Below, piece by piece: positions 47,791 through 59,815 of a stretch of DNA of 64,000 bases. The notes below the pieces were generated by a model. It saw only the letters and a program-made list of their open reading frames with translations, searched no databases and was not told the DNA's origin. Source of the stretch: Humulus lupulus. Lineage: Eukaryota > Streptophyta > Magnoliopsida > Rosales > Cannabaceae. The stretch covers positions 100,767,970 through 100,831,969 of the forward strand of contig NC_084798.1 in the NCBI RefSeq assembly GCF_963169125.1, in the 5' to 3' direction. Each line of letters begins with the position of its first letter. Positions within the stretch are counted from its first letter, which is position 1. The translations under genes were made by a program, and so were the position numbers.

Positions 47791-47909
47791 AATCACTCAT
47801 CTGATTAGGGCTACACGCCCCATCATGGTTCATAGAATCTCAAGTGTTAAATCACTCATCTGATTAGGGCTACACGCCCCATTATGGTTAACATAACCTT
47901 AAAGTGTTA
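47791..47909. repeat. 59-bp tandem repeat in F 5' LTR, two copies
   Basis: Unit AATCACTCATCTGATTAGGG... to ...CAAGTGTTA, copies at 47791 and 47850, and a partial start at 47910. The 3' LTR has three copies (59066-59244). Confidence 0.88.
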
Positions 47910-48219
47910 AATCACTCATCTGAAGAGGATCGACTTGATAGTCATCCGTTCAGAAGGGCATGGCCCACAATCATCACTATCTGAACTTATTTGCATGCTT
48001 GAGTAGGGCTATTATTGCTAGGCATGCCTAATATGATTTTGTAACATGTTATTATTGTTCATGAGCATATTGAGTTTTCTTGCAAAGCTTTGGCTCACGG
48101 GTGCTATGTGGTGCAGGTAAAGGCAAAAGAAAGCTGGACCAACCTTGAGTTGAAGAGCTTAGGTGACAATGTGTACATATGCGGCTGCTCGACCGCCACG
48201 ACCGAGTGTTGAAAGAGGA

Positions 48220-50479
48220 TGTAACGACCCAAATTTGCTATTAAGGCTTAAGGGCCTTGATTGGTGTGCCGGGAGGGCATAACTGGGATTAGAATGAATG
48301 TTATTGATTTAAATGCGTAAATGTATGATTACTAGTGTGTTTATGATAATTGGTGATATTATATGATGATGTGATATATATGTTTGAGATATATGCGAGA
48401 ACCACATTATGATGTGGATAATTCTGCAGCCGGCGACTCGAGGCGATCCTAGGGCTAGATAGCAGGAAAAGTCACAACGGGACATTATAATTGACTTTGG
48501 ACAAGTCAGGAGTATTTTAGGTATCGGGTAGTGATTTAGACTATCGGGTGATAAAAATAAATAATTGGAGATATATCTGAGGTTAGGATGTCTAGGCGGG
48601 ATTATTGGGGGATTTTACCGTTTTGGCCTCGGGGACGTTTCCGGCACCCCGAGCTTTGGGATTAGTCTAATAATCTAAGGGTATACTTGGAAGACTTAGG
48701 AAAATACTAGATAGAAAAGTGTAAACCGACCCTATCTCTATTTCTCTTCCTTCTCTCTCTTAGCAAAGGAAAACTACTGAAACTTGAGAGGGAATTGCTG
48801 GATTTAAGTTGTGTCTTGGGGAATTGAAGGGAATAATCTGGAGGGTTAGCTCAGGAACTGATCAAGGTCTGAGATAGAGCTAAGGTAAGTTCTGAATTTT
48901 CGTTTCTAAGGTTAGGAATTTAAAGAAAATGGCTGAGTTTTAAATATCTGTGGTTTTGGAATTTAAGGTGGGATTGAGGCTTGAAACTTTGAAGATAGGT
49001 CAGGGGACTCTTGGAGAATCGATTCTACAGCTGAGGTAAGGTTTAATTTACAGTTTGATGGTTGAATTTGAGATTTTTCATGGCTGGTTTTGAGTTCTGT
49101 AGGTTTGAAATTTCAGAAGTTGGAATTGGGGTTTTGGTGAGTCTTAGGCTGGATTTTTGGTTGGATTGTGTTGTCTAAATCATTCTAATGTTGTTATTAT
49201 TAATTGGTTTTGAGTTGGGGGCTTTGGGATGGTTTAAGGTGAGGTTTAGAGTTTAAAAATGGTGGTTTTTTCTGGGTTCGAAGGGTCGGGCCGCGGCATG
49301 GTTCTTGGTGAGCCGCGGCCCTTCGAAGATGTTTCATGCTGAAGAAGAAGGGCGGGCCGCGGCATGGCCCAAGCAATGTCGCGGCCCTTACCTGTTTTTG
49401 AGCCTTTGGAGGTTCTGTTTGGGGGCCATGCCGCGGCATGGGTGGCCTATGCCGCGGCGCTTAAGGGATTTTGGGATTTTGAGATTTTGGGCTTGGGAAT
49501 TTAACCTAGGGTGCTCGGGGTTGAGTCTTTTACCATATTTGGTGAAGTTCAATGTTCCGGGTACTAGAACTTGGCTTGGGAACTCATTTAAGATTGTTAA
49601 TGGTATCCTTTATCATGGTTGTGACTAGGTGTTAAGCTAGGGCTTGAGGATCGGATCGCGCTCAAGGAGTATCGCTCGTAACTAATTCATCTGAATGCTA
49701 AAGGTAAGAAAACTGCACCCGGTTATATGTTTGTGATGGGACTAAGTGCTCCCGAGAATTGTATCGTGTCAACGTTGGTATTACGCCATGGGACATGTAA
49801 AAGCGGCGTAAGGGTGTCGTACATACTATTAGCGCACAGAGCGCGATTTGGCCACTGGGAGCCATGAACACTGGAATAACAGAGGGAGCAGCCTGTGAGC
49901 GCTAGCCCTGGTTATCGTTTATAAACTGTACATGTTAGGAGTTGATATGCCTAGTATGTGGAATACTTGACTATATTGAATGGTTATTTGACTGAGGCTA
50001 TGTGATGCAACGTGAGATATTGACTTGTCTGGTAATTGCTTATGCTCTATTGATACTGTGATTTCTTGCTGGGCCTTGGCTCACGGGTGCTACGTGGTGT
50101 AGGTAAAGGCAAGGGCAAGCTGGACCAAGCCTGAGGTGGAGAGCTCCAAGGTGGAATGTACATAACCAGCTGTTCGATCACCACGATCGAGGAGTGGACC
50201 AGGACAGGGACTACCTAACTGCTTGTTTTGCCTTAGTATGGCTGGTTATTGTATCTGAGTCTTACAACTTCTATAAACGGTCTTAAAACTTATATTTTTG
50301 GGATCCCGTGTAATCAGATAATGTTTCTTAATGAAAAATGCGGCTTTTGAGACCAAAACGCTTTTAACCCTAGTTCCTTTGTAGTTTATGCAACACGATT
50401 TTAATTAAATGACTTGACTAGCAAGTCTGGCACTTTATAAACACACAGTGTAACGGTCTTGGCTATCCAGGGCGTTACA
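48220..50479 (+). mobile_element. G: solo Tekay-type LTR in F 5' LTR
   Basis: 2,260 bases, TGTAACGACCC...GGGCGTTACA, flanked on both sides by GAGGA (48215-48219, 50480-50484). No coding domain. Contains the shared palindrome CCACATTATGATGTGG (48402-48417), a cluster of CCGCGG sites (49287-49460) and the GTGTAGGTAAAGGCAAG module near 50096-50112. Open frames inside (for example 49305-49628) are not recognisable proteins. Confidence 0.93.
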
Positions 50480-50734
50480 GAGGAACTAGGGTTAAACCCT
50501 ATTTTGCCGCTTAGATCGGCTGGTTGTAAATATTTTCTGGTAATTAACCTTTAAATTATATTTTTGGGATCCCAATGTATACAGTAAACGTTTTAGTGAA
50601 ATGTTGTATCTTAACCAAAAAACTTAACCCTAAACTGCTAATCATACTTAGTTACACGACTATGGTCAAATGACTCGATTAGCGAGTTTAAAATGCACAC
50701 CGTAATGGTCCCTAGATTTTAGGGCATTACAACT

Positions 50735-50746
50735 TGATATCAGAGC
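50735..50746 (+). promoter_or_regulatory. Primer-binding site of F
   Basis: TGATATCAGAGC three bases after the LTR end, one base from the TGGTATCAGAGC site complementary to initiator tRNA-Met. Confidence 0.8.
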
Positions 50747-51189
50747 GAGCCAAGGTTAAGGGTTCCTAAAGACAAGTTGGGCATGTACACTCGCCACTAA
50801 AGATAGCTTCACTCAGGGTATGGTAACTATTTATGTAGTTTTGTGTTTAACTGCTTAAATGGAATGTAAATGCTTTACGTGCACACTATATTAGGGAGCA
50901 AGAGATTATGATAGAGCCTGGCTCTTGACTATTAAATGATTATATGATTACATGCTCCATGAACATATATGAATGTGATTATATTATTACCTGCTCCATG
51001 AATATATATAATTATGATATTTGCATGCTGGAGTTGGAGGCATGATAGGTATGTTAGAATAGCATGGATTATGATTGATGTATGATTGCCATGGGCATGT
51101 TTTTAGCACCGCAATGGTTTGTTAATGTAGTGTGGTAAGATTGTTCCAGTGGGGAAAACTCTTGATATGCTCATCATGTTTAATGGGTC

Positions 51190-52380
51190 AAGTTATTGAC
51201 TGCAGATTCAACCAGCAGGTATGTATCCAAGGCAGATAATGAGGCCTGATGGTGGTTATACAGAGTCTGGGAGTTTTAGCCAGGGGTTGAGTTCTTTATC
51301 TGCCCCTCAGAATTTCTAGTGAATGTTTACAAATTTGCAATTAAGATTGCAGAGGCAAGAGGAGGAAGTAATAGCAGAATTTTTCGGGGAACACCTCTTC
51401 CTTTGTTATGCCTGGAGTGGCACCAGTTTTGGCTCAACCTAGGTTGAGAGCAGATGGGAATTTCTTTGTGGAAGATTTCAAGAGTATTACCCTCCAGTCT
51501 TTGAGGGAAGCCTAGATCCATTCAGAGCGGAGCAATGGATGAGCATGATCAGTTCCATTCTTGGTAGTATGGGGCTAGTAGGTCACAATAAGGTGATATG
51601 TGCTACATATGTATTGTGGGATGATGCCCGGACATAGTGGGAACTAGTATCCCAGATACGAGATACAGCTGTGATGGACTGGAAAGAATTTAGGTAGCTG
51701 TTCAATGAGAGATATTACTGTGATGCAGCCAAGACTGCTAAGATGAATGAGTTTATGAACCTGGTTCAGGGAAATGCAACAGAAACCGAGTATGTTAACA
51801 AATTTGATGGGTTGTCCAAGTTTTCTTTTGACATGGTACCCACGGACATAGCTCGGAAGGAAAGGTTTATCCAGGGATTGAATCCCAAGATAGCTCAGGG
51901 CATTAGAGTTGCCCCAGTGCATGAAATCTCTACCTACGCTCAGGTGGTAGGAAAGGATCTTGCTGTTGAGAGCACAGGAAATCAGATGAAGAAGAAGAGT
52001 GCTAGAGAGCACGGAGCTCAAGCAGTGATGCCTCCATTTATTGGAGCGAGTAAGGAAAAGAAGTGGAGGACTTACCTAGAATGCACTCAGTGTAAGAGGC
52101 GTCATCTAGGATAATGTCGAGCAATGGCATGTTTCTTATGTAGAATGTTTGGGCATCGTAAGAAGAATTTCCCAAAGCAAAGGAAAGATGAGCAAAAGGG
52201 GATAGACGGCTCGACTCCAGCTCGAGTGTTCATTCCGAAGGAGTCAGATTCGGAGACTGAGACTGAGGCTGGTTCCTCAGGGATGGCAGGTCAGCTTTCT
52301 AGTTCTGATTTTTTTTGTATTGTGCTGACTAGTCTGGTGCCATGTTATTCTTTGTTTGTTGCTTATAGAGAGGCATAGAG
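51190..52380 (+). pseudogene. F gag, degenerate
   Basis: The 123-residue frame at 51743-52114 contains ATETEYVNKFDGLSKF and ERFIQGLNPKIAQGI, the capsid part of a chromovirus gag. Zinc motifs CTQCKRRHLG and CFLCRMFGHRKKNFP follow (last Cys of the second is Asn). Upstream pieces (51206-51740) are in other frames with stops. Confidence 0.8.
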
Positions 52381-53340
52381 ATGATATGCAGATTGCATGA
52401 TTATGTTGTGATGAGTTAGGTTGTGGTGGAAAGGACTTTTCAGTTATTTTGATAAAGTTGGTTATGATTGACTTCTGTATGATCCTGGATTTGGATTGGT
52501 TAGCCAAGTGTGAGGCAATGATAGATTGCAAGGAAAGGATAGTAACTCTTGGGTTTGAGGGTGGGAAGCCCTTGTGATAGTTGGCACTGTGCATGGATTT
52601 GGTATGCTTATGACATCTGTATTTAGATCTAGAGATCTATTGCAGGGGAATGCATAGAAATCTTAGATAGTGTGGTGGATGCAACTTAGATTGTGCTAGT
52701 GGGATTAGGACAGACTGGATTAGTCTGTGAATTTCTGGATATGTTTCCAAGGGATTTGTCAGAATTATGTTTACATAAAAGGATAATGGTGATTGGATTG
52801 GTGCCAGGGATGGAATCAGATCTAGGGCACTGTATTGAGTGGTTTCGGCAAGCTCAGTTATTGGATAAGGTGGTATTCTCCAAGATGGATCTTTGATCTA
52901 GTTAGTACCAGCTAGAGATCAGGGAGAAGAATATGTAGAAGATTGTTGTTATATCAGATAAGAGCACTGGGAGTGCTGGGTGATGTTCAAAGGATTTGGT
53001 TAATCCCAAGTTGTTTTGATGAATTAGATGAACATAGTATTCAAGAATTATCTGAATTGGATTTGTGATTGACTTGATTGATGGTATTGTGGTATATTCT
53101 CTGCGGAGAATTGCCAAGTTCAAGGAGTGCCTTAGAGGGCAGGAGTTCCCTTGGATGGGCACGATATTACATGCACCTTGGGAAAGAATTTTGAGTCTTC
53201 TTACATATCAAAATCAGTTGGTAGGTTGTTATGACACCTTAGTGACATGGAAAAAAAATGATGATTGCCTATGCATAGTGTTATTTAAAGGATTTGACCA
53301 GAACTAGAGTAGATTTTCTGGTGGGCCAGGTGGCCAGCTT
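52381..53340 (+). pseudogene. F protease and RT remnants
   Basis: The protease region near 52310-52380 has lost the D-S-G. The frame at 52693-52896 has CEFLDMFPRDLSELCL then jumps to DKVVFSKMDL, skipping about 70 residues of the RT fingers. The catalytic box reads VIDLIDGIVVYS (about 53068-53105) instead of F-I-D-D, so the second Asp is Gly. Stops are frequent. Confidence 0.78.
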
Positions 53341-54708
53341 TATACTTGAGTTTACTCTTTCAGAGAGGACCAAAGGGAAAACAGTTAAGTGAAATCATAA
53401 ATAGGAAGATTGAGGGGAAAGTCTTAGCTGGATTAGCTAAGAATTGTGCAGTGTCAGGTATGGGCTTATTATGGTATAAGGATCGGATTTGGAATCCGAT
53501 GGACACTGGGATTAAATGGGACATTCTGGATGAATTTTGTATTACTTCCTTATTCTCTTCATCCAGGCGTCAAGAAAAGGTACAAGAGTTTGAAAGCTTT
53601 ATAGTGGTGGCCTGAGATGAAGAGGGATGTAACAAAATACGTGGCAAAGTTCCTAACCTGATAAGCAAGTCAAGACAGAATATCGGGAACCAGTAAGGCC
53701 ATTGCAGCCTTTGATTATTCCATAGTGGAAATAAGGAAACATAGCGATGGGTTTCGCGGTGGGGTTGCTCAAGTTAGTGGGTCGGTGTGAATTGATTGGG
53801 TCATTATGGACCAGTATTTAAAGTGAGTTCACTTCTATCAGTAAGGATGAATAATACAGTGATCAGTATTCAAATCTCTATGTGAGATAGATAGTTCGCC
53901 TTCATGGAATTCAAGGTCTATCTTATCAGATGAAGACTCAATTTTTACTTCCAAGTCTTGAGGAAGGTTGCAGAAAGCCATGAGTATATAGATGGGGTTT
54001 AGTACAGTTCATTATCCTCAGACTGATGGTAAATCAGAGAAAGAGTTGTCCAATTATTGGAGAGGAACTTTATGAAACGTTGTATAGTAAAAAATGTATA
54101 TCACCCATTCATTGGAATGATATAGGTGAGATGTTGATTTTGGATCCTGAGGTAGTTTACGGGATCATTGAGATTATTAAAAGGTTAGAGCTTGGATGCT
54201 CACTTCTCAGAGTAAATGGAAAAGTTTTGTTGAATTGAAAAGAAGGAACATGGAGTTCCAAATAGAAGACTGTATCTTCCTTAAAGTATCACCATGGAAA
54301 GGGGTGAGGAGTTGAGGGCAAGTTGAGCCCTAGATTAATATGACCTTTTGAATCCTGGATAGGACCGATCAGGTTGTCTATGGATTGGCCTTATCTTTGG
54401 CACTGTTAGAAGTATACAATGTATTTTATATTTCCATGTTGAGAACATGGGTTAAAAGAAACTCATGAGTCGAGTTATGAGAATTTGGGGATTTAGGCTA
54501 AGTTATCCTTTGAGGAGTAGCCAGTCCAGATATGAGACAAAAAGAATAAGGTTCTGAGGAACAAAGTTATACCTTGGGTTAAGGTAATGTTAAAGAGAGA
54601 GTGAGGTCGAGGGAACGACCTGGGAAACTGGAATCAGTTGTACGGAATTCTTATTCTGGGCAGTTCAGATAAATTTCGAGGACAAAATTTCTGTAAGGAG
54701 GGGATAGT
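53341..54708 (+). pseudogene. F RNase H/integrase remnants and 3' tract
   Basis: Integrase-like fragments (LLWYKDRIWNP and CPIIGEELYETL with SPIHWNDIGEM at 54026-54140) and a decayed chromodomain end. Frames change every 100-200 bases. Ends with the purine tract AAGGAGGGGATAGT (54695-54708) before the 3' LTR. Confidence 0.72.
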
Positions 54709-56396
54709 TGTAATGCCCCAAACTCCATAATAAGGTTTAGGACCTTGATTAGGAGGTCGGGAGGGCCATAATTGATTTATTATGTTATGAAATAATTATA
54801 TGCATGTTTATGTGAATTATATTATAATATGATGATAAATGCATGCATATGGGTCCATTTTTAATTGTAAGGGCATTTTGGTAATTTGGCCTGTTGAGGG
54901 CGTAATTGTGTATTTTCATGCATGTTGGTGAATTATGAATAATACCACATTATATGTTGATTTTTTCGAGCCATTCGACATGAGACAATCTTTGAATGCA
55001 AGTTATCGGTCTAGTCATAACGGGGTTAGTTTCGGGGCTCGGGATGTGTCTCGGGGTAATTTGGTGATTAGAACATTGCTGGGAATTAAAGGATGATGGG
55101 ATATGATTTATTACCATTTGAGAATATTGGAAATAACGTGAATTGGAGGGTGTTAATTATGATTAATGAGATAGGCGGGAAAGGACGGTTTCACCCTTGG
55201 TAGCCTTAAGAGGACTTTAAATGACCTAAGGGTATTTTAGTCTTTTCACCTAAGGATATATATGAACTAAGAAGATTGTAGAACTGAACCAAAACAGAGC
55301 ATAGCTCCTTCTTCTCCCGTTCATCATTTTCTCTCCTTTTCTCCTTGGATTTTTTTAGCTCCATTTGAGGAACCAAGCCTTGAGGGTTTTGGGTTATGTT
55401 CCACCAATGAAGAGGGTGTAATTATGAGATTGAGGTGAGCTTCTAGCCATTAAAACTCTTGTTCTTGCTCTGTTTTTCTTATTGAGTTTCAGCTGGATTT
55501 TTGAGTTGGATAATGGAATTGATGGGAGTTTTTGGCTAGGGTTACTTGGGTTATGATGCCTAGGACATGTGTAGATGGTTTTTGGGTTCATTTGGGAGTC
55601 TAAATGAGGTTTGGAAGATGGTTTTTCAGGTTGGAAATAGTGGTGTCGAAGGATGGGAAAACTAGGGTTGAAAACCCTGGTTGTAGCGCTACAGCGCTAG
55701 CCAGGGGCATTCTGCTCTGCCAAGGGCGCCGGGGCGCTAAGGGGGTAGCGCTACCCTGCTTTTCCAGATTCTTATTTTAGGCACTTTTGAGGGTTTGTGG
55801 CTCGGGGTTTCAATTCCTAAGGCTCGGGATCCAATCTACTCACTGTTTGGGTATGATTCGGTGTTCCGGAAGTGAGGTTTAGGTCAAGAACCTTTCATTG
55901 CTGATTTCCATTAATTTGAAGTTATATTTGGTTATGACTAGGTGACCGCCAAGGGATTAAAGCATTGATAGTTCTCAAGGGTCGTTCAATTGTTATTTCT
56001 AGCTCGAACCAGAGGTAAGAAAACTGCACCTAGTATGTGATGCATGTGATGCATGAGAAACATGTGATTAGGGCATGCCATGAATGTTGAATATGAGATT
56101 GTTAAGAGCTTGAGTCTTTGCATTTGTGCATGATCATAATTATGCTAGCGACTATTAAGTAAGCATGCTGAATGCCCTACATTTGGATATTTGACATATG
56201 ATATATGCCTGGTTGCATTGCTTACTTGTGTATGGCACTGACCCATGAGTCAGAAATCGACAATGGTGTCGGTATTAACTATGAAGCTGTGACTCACTAG
56301 TCAAGTTCGGCAGTAGTACTGAGCACTGGTCGTATGGTATTGGCTTAAGAGTCAAGAACGGTCTTAGCATGTTTAACGTAAGCCAAACAGATTAGA

Positions 56397-58783
56397 TGTA
56401 ATGACCCGAAAATCACTAATAAGGCTTAAGGACCTTGATTAGTAGGCCGGGAGGGCATGATTGGTTTATGTGTGAATTAAATCATTTAATGCATGATTTT
56501 GTGATAAGCATGCTTGTATGATTATATGAATATATGAAATGCATGTCTATGAGTATTAGTATGCATGTAGGCCCTGTTTAGTTTAAAGGGGTGTATTTGT
56601 AATTTTAGCTTGGTGAAGGCATAAATGTGATTATATGTTATAATTGTGAGGACCACATTATTATGTGGGTATATCTGCAGAATAAGACTTGAGGCGATCC
56701 TAGGGAGACAGTTAGCGGAAAAGTCACAACGGGACCCAATACTTGGCTAAGGGCGAGTCAAGGGGTATTTTGGGTATTAGATGATTATATGGATTATCGA
56801 GTTATGGAAATAAATAATTGGAGATATATTTGAGGTTAGGATGCCTAGGTGGGAATACTGGAGGAATTTTACCATTTTTCCCTCGGGGACGTTTTGGTAC
56901 CCCGAGCCTTGGGATTGACTTAATTGATTAAGGATAGACTAGAAAAAACCAAGAAAACAGTGGAAGATGTCATAACCGACCATTTTCTCTCTTCTCTCTC
57001 TCACTTAAGGGAAACCATAAGAAACTATGAGATTGGTTGGAAACTCAGAGAAATTGAGCTGGGACTTTGGAGATTAGCTCAGGGTTTGCTAAAGGATCTA
57101 ATCAAGAGTTAAGGTAAGTTCGGAGTTTCATCTTTGTTGGTTAAATTCTGTAGATATGGTTGGATTCTAAGGGTTCTTGCGTTTGAATTTAAGGTTGAAT
57201 TGAAGCTAAAGACTTGGGAGTTAGCTCAACAAATTCTTAGAGGATTGGTTCTTCAGTGAAGGTAAGCTTCAATTTATGATGTAGTGTTTGAATTTTGGGT
57301 TTTCCTAACTGGTTTTAGTGTTCTTGAACTTGTGGGTTTCAAAGATTGAAATGTTGTTTTGATGAGTTTCTAGACTAGGTTTCTGCTGGGTTATGTTGCT
57401 GAAATCATGTTAAAATGTTTGTGATAATTGGATTGTATCATTAGGATGGTTATGGGTGGATTTGAGTGAGGTTTGAGTGTTAAAAATGGTGGATTTTGTG
57501 GGTTCGAAGGGGTCGGGTCGCGGTTCAGTTCTTGGTGTGTCCCGGCCCTCTGAAGCGGATAGGTGCTAGGGAAGAAGGGCGAGCCGTGGCATGGGAATGT
57601 TGAGTCATGGCCCATGTCTGTTTTTGGGCGAGGCTGGGCCTCTGGTTGGGGGCAAGCCATGGCATAGGGAGCTTGGGTCACGGCCCTTAAGGGCATTTTT
57701 GGCCTTTTGGAGTTTTTAAGCGCGGGAACCTAACCTAGGGTGCTCAGGATTGATCCCACTACCGTGTTTGGTGGAATTCGATGTCCTGAAGGCTAGAACT
57801 TTATCCGAAAACCTTTGTACAATTATTAATGGAATCCCTTATCTTGGTTGTGACTAGGTATAAGCTAGGGCTCGGGTAGCGGATCGTGCTTAAGGGGAAT
57901 CTCTCGTAATTAGAACACTTGGAAATTAAAGGTAATAAAACTGCACCTGGTTGTGAATTTATAATGGGACTAAGGGTTCCCTGTTTTGTATGCATTATGA
58001 AGGATGGTATTATGTCATGTGAATAATAAACAAACAACCTAAGAGTGTCAGAGTTTACATTGGCGCACAGGGCACAGCTCAGCCACTAGTAGCTGAGGAC
58101 AGCTTAATATTCACTGAGCTTGGTTTAAATGGACCGGAGTCAGTGGGGTAAACAGAGGGTGCGACCTAAGGGCGTCGACCCTGATTATCATGTGATTTGG
58201 TTATCATTGTTGATTGATGAATTTGTCATGCTGAATAACTGAGTATTGGTTTGTAGATTCTCTTGTTATGTCTATGGACTATGTGATTAATGTGGGATGT
58301 TAAGTGTATGAACATGCTTAAAGAGTTATTTAATTATTATCATCGTTTGTGCTATAATGTTATATTTTCTTGCTGGGCCTTGGCTCATGGGTGCTGCGTG
58401 GTGCAGGTAAAGGCAAGGGTAAGCTTGATTAGCCCTGACTTGGAGAACTCTAGAGGTGGAATGTACATGACTAGCTGCTCAGCCGCCACGGTTGAGGGAG
58501 GGACAGGAACAGGAGGACCATAAATATCTGTTTTTCCCTTAGAGTGGCTAGTGATTGTTTATACTCTGGAAATTTTGTAAACCGAATTTCAAATGTTATT
58601 TCTTTTGGGATCCCATGTACTCAACGTTTAATTATATGAAATGTATCTTTTATGACCAAAACCTTTCTAACCCTAGTTCATTAATGGTTTTAGTGACACG
58701 TTTTCAACTAAATGACTTGATTAGCAAGTCCTGCACCTTTATAAATACACAGTGTAACGGTCTTGGCTACCCAGGGCGTTACA
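56397..58783 (+). mobile_element. H: solo Tekay-type LTR in F 3' LTR
   Basis: 2,387 bases, TGTAATGACCC...GGGCGTTACA, with TTAGA on both sides (56392-56396, 58784-58788). Closely related to G in layout and module order. It shares the palindrome CCACATTATTATGTGG (56653-56668) and the GTGCAGGTAAAGGCAAG module (about 58403). Its CCGCGG-type sites are largely CCATGG, CCGTGG and similar. Confidence 0.93.
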
Positions 58784-59065
58784 TTAGATCTAATCTACAT
58801 TAGCATTGAATGACTCATCATGAGCATTAATGTCGGACCGACCTCAAGTTCGATGAAAACTAAAAGTGCTTGTCTAGCCTATGGCTAGTCACTTAGAGCC
58901 AGGGCCAGAAGGCCCAGGTGACTGCATCGTCACATGGCTATATGGCTATGGGTGCTGAGCCCACGTAGTGACTCACTCATCAGTCACTCATTTGGTTTAA
59001 GTTAGTGACTTGCTCATCAGTCACTCATCTGAGGGTGTGGAACCCATGTTAGTGACTTACTTCTC

Positions 59066-59244
59066 AGTTACTCATCTGATTAGGGCTACACACCCCATCA
59101 TGGTTAATAGAACCTCAAGTGTTAAATCACTCATCTGATTAGGGATACACGCCCCATCATGGTTAATATAACCTCAAGTGTTAAATCACTCATCTGATTA
59201 GGGCTACACGTCCCATTATGGTTAACAGAACCTTAAAGTGTTAA
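59066..59244. repeat. 59-bp tandem repeat in F 3' LTR, three copies
   Basis: Same unit as 47791-47909, with starts at about 59066, 59125 and 59184. One more copy than the 5' LTR. Confidence 0.88.
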
Positions 59245-59815
59245 ATCACTCATCTGAAGAGGATCGACTTGATAGCCATCTGTTCAGAAGGGCATGGCCC
59301 ACAATCATCACTATCTGAACTTATTTGCATGCTTGAATAGGGCTATTATTGCTAGGCATGCCTAATATGATTTTGTAACATGTTATTACTATTCATGAGC
59401 ATATTGAGTTTTCTTGCTAAGCTTTGGCTCATGGGTGCTATGTGGTGCAGGTAAAGGCAAAAGAAAGCTAGACCATCCTTAAGTTGGAGAGCTTAGGTGA
59501 CAATGTGTACATATGCGGCTGCTCGACCACCACGACCGAGGGTTGAAAGAGGAACTAGGGTTAAACCCTATTTTGCCGCTTAGATCGGCTAGTTGTAAAT
59601 ATTTTCTTGTAATTAACCTGTAAATTATATTTTTGAGATCCCAATGTATACAGTAAATGTTTTAGTGAAACATTATATCTTAACCAACAATTTTAACCCT
59701 AAACCGCTAATCATACTTAGTTACACAACTATGGCCAAATGACTCGATTAGCGAGTTTAGCACTATTTAAAATGCACACCATAACGGTCCCTAGAGTTTA
59801 GGGTGTTACACGTTC

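Larger units (their letters stand above)
45812..50731 (+). repeat. F 5' LTR, split by solo LTR G
   Basis: Starts TGTAATGCCCC and ends GGGCATTACA. The LTR is interrupted by 48220-50479 with TSD GAGGA. Holds a TATA-like TATATATG (46359-46366), a GC-rich segment with the 12-base palindrome TGTAGCGCTACA (46797-46808), and two copies of a 59-bp repeat (47791-47909). Confidence 0.9.
45812..59810 (+). mobile_element. F: Tekay-type gypsy element, young LTRs, ruined pol
   Basis: 5' LTR (45812-48219 plus 50485-50731, about 2,655 bases) and 3' LTR (54709-56396 plus 58789-59810, about 2,710 bases) differ by only about 3% over the first 200 bases. TSD is CGTTC (45807-45811 and 59811-59815). The internal part is only 3,977 bases and badly decayed. 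Solo LTRs G and H are inserted in its two LTRs. A primer site and a purine tract are both present. It splits E's RT. Confidence 0.92.
54709..59810 (+). repeat. F 3' LTR, split by solo LTR H
   Basis: Starts TGTAATGCCCC and ends GGGTGTTACA. TATA-like site at 55257-55264, TGTAGCGCTACA palindrome at 55682-55693, and three copies of the 59-bp repeat (59066-59244). Interrupted at 56397-58783. Confidence 0.9.

Noticed and set aside
49200..49628. Frames on both strands with Arg/Gly/Pro-rich products around CCGCGG sites
   Set aside because: Lie in solo LTR G; the matching stretch of H does not keep them open.
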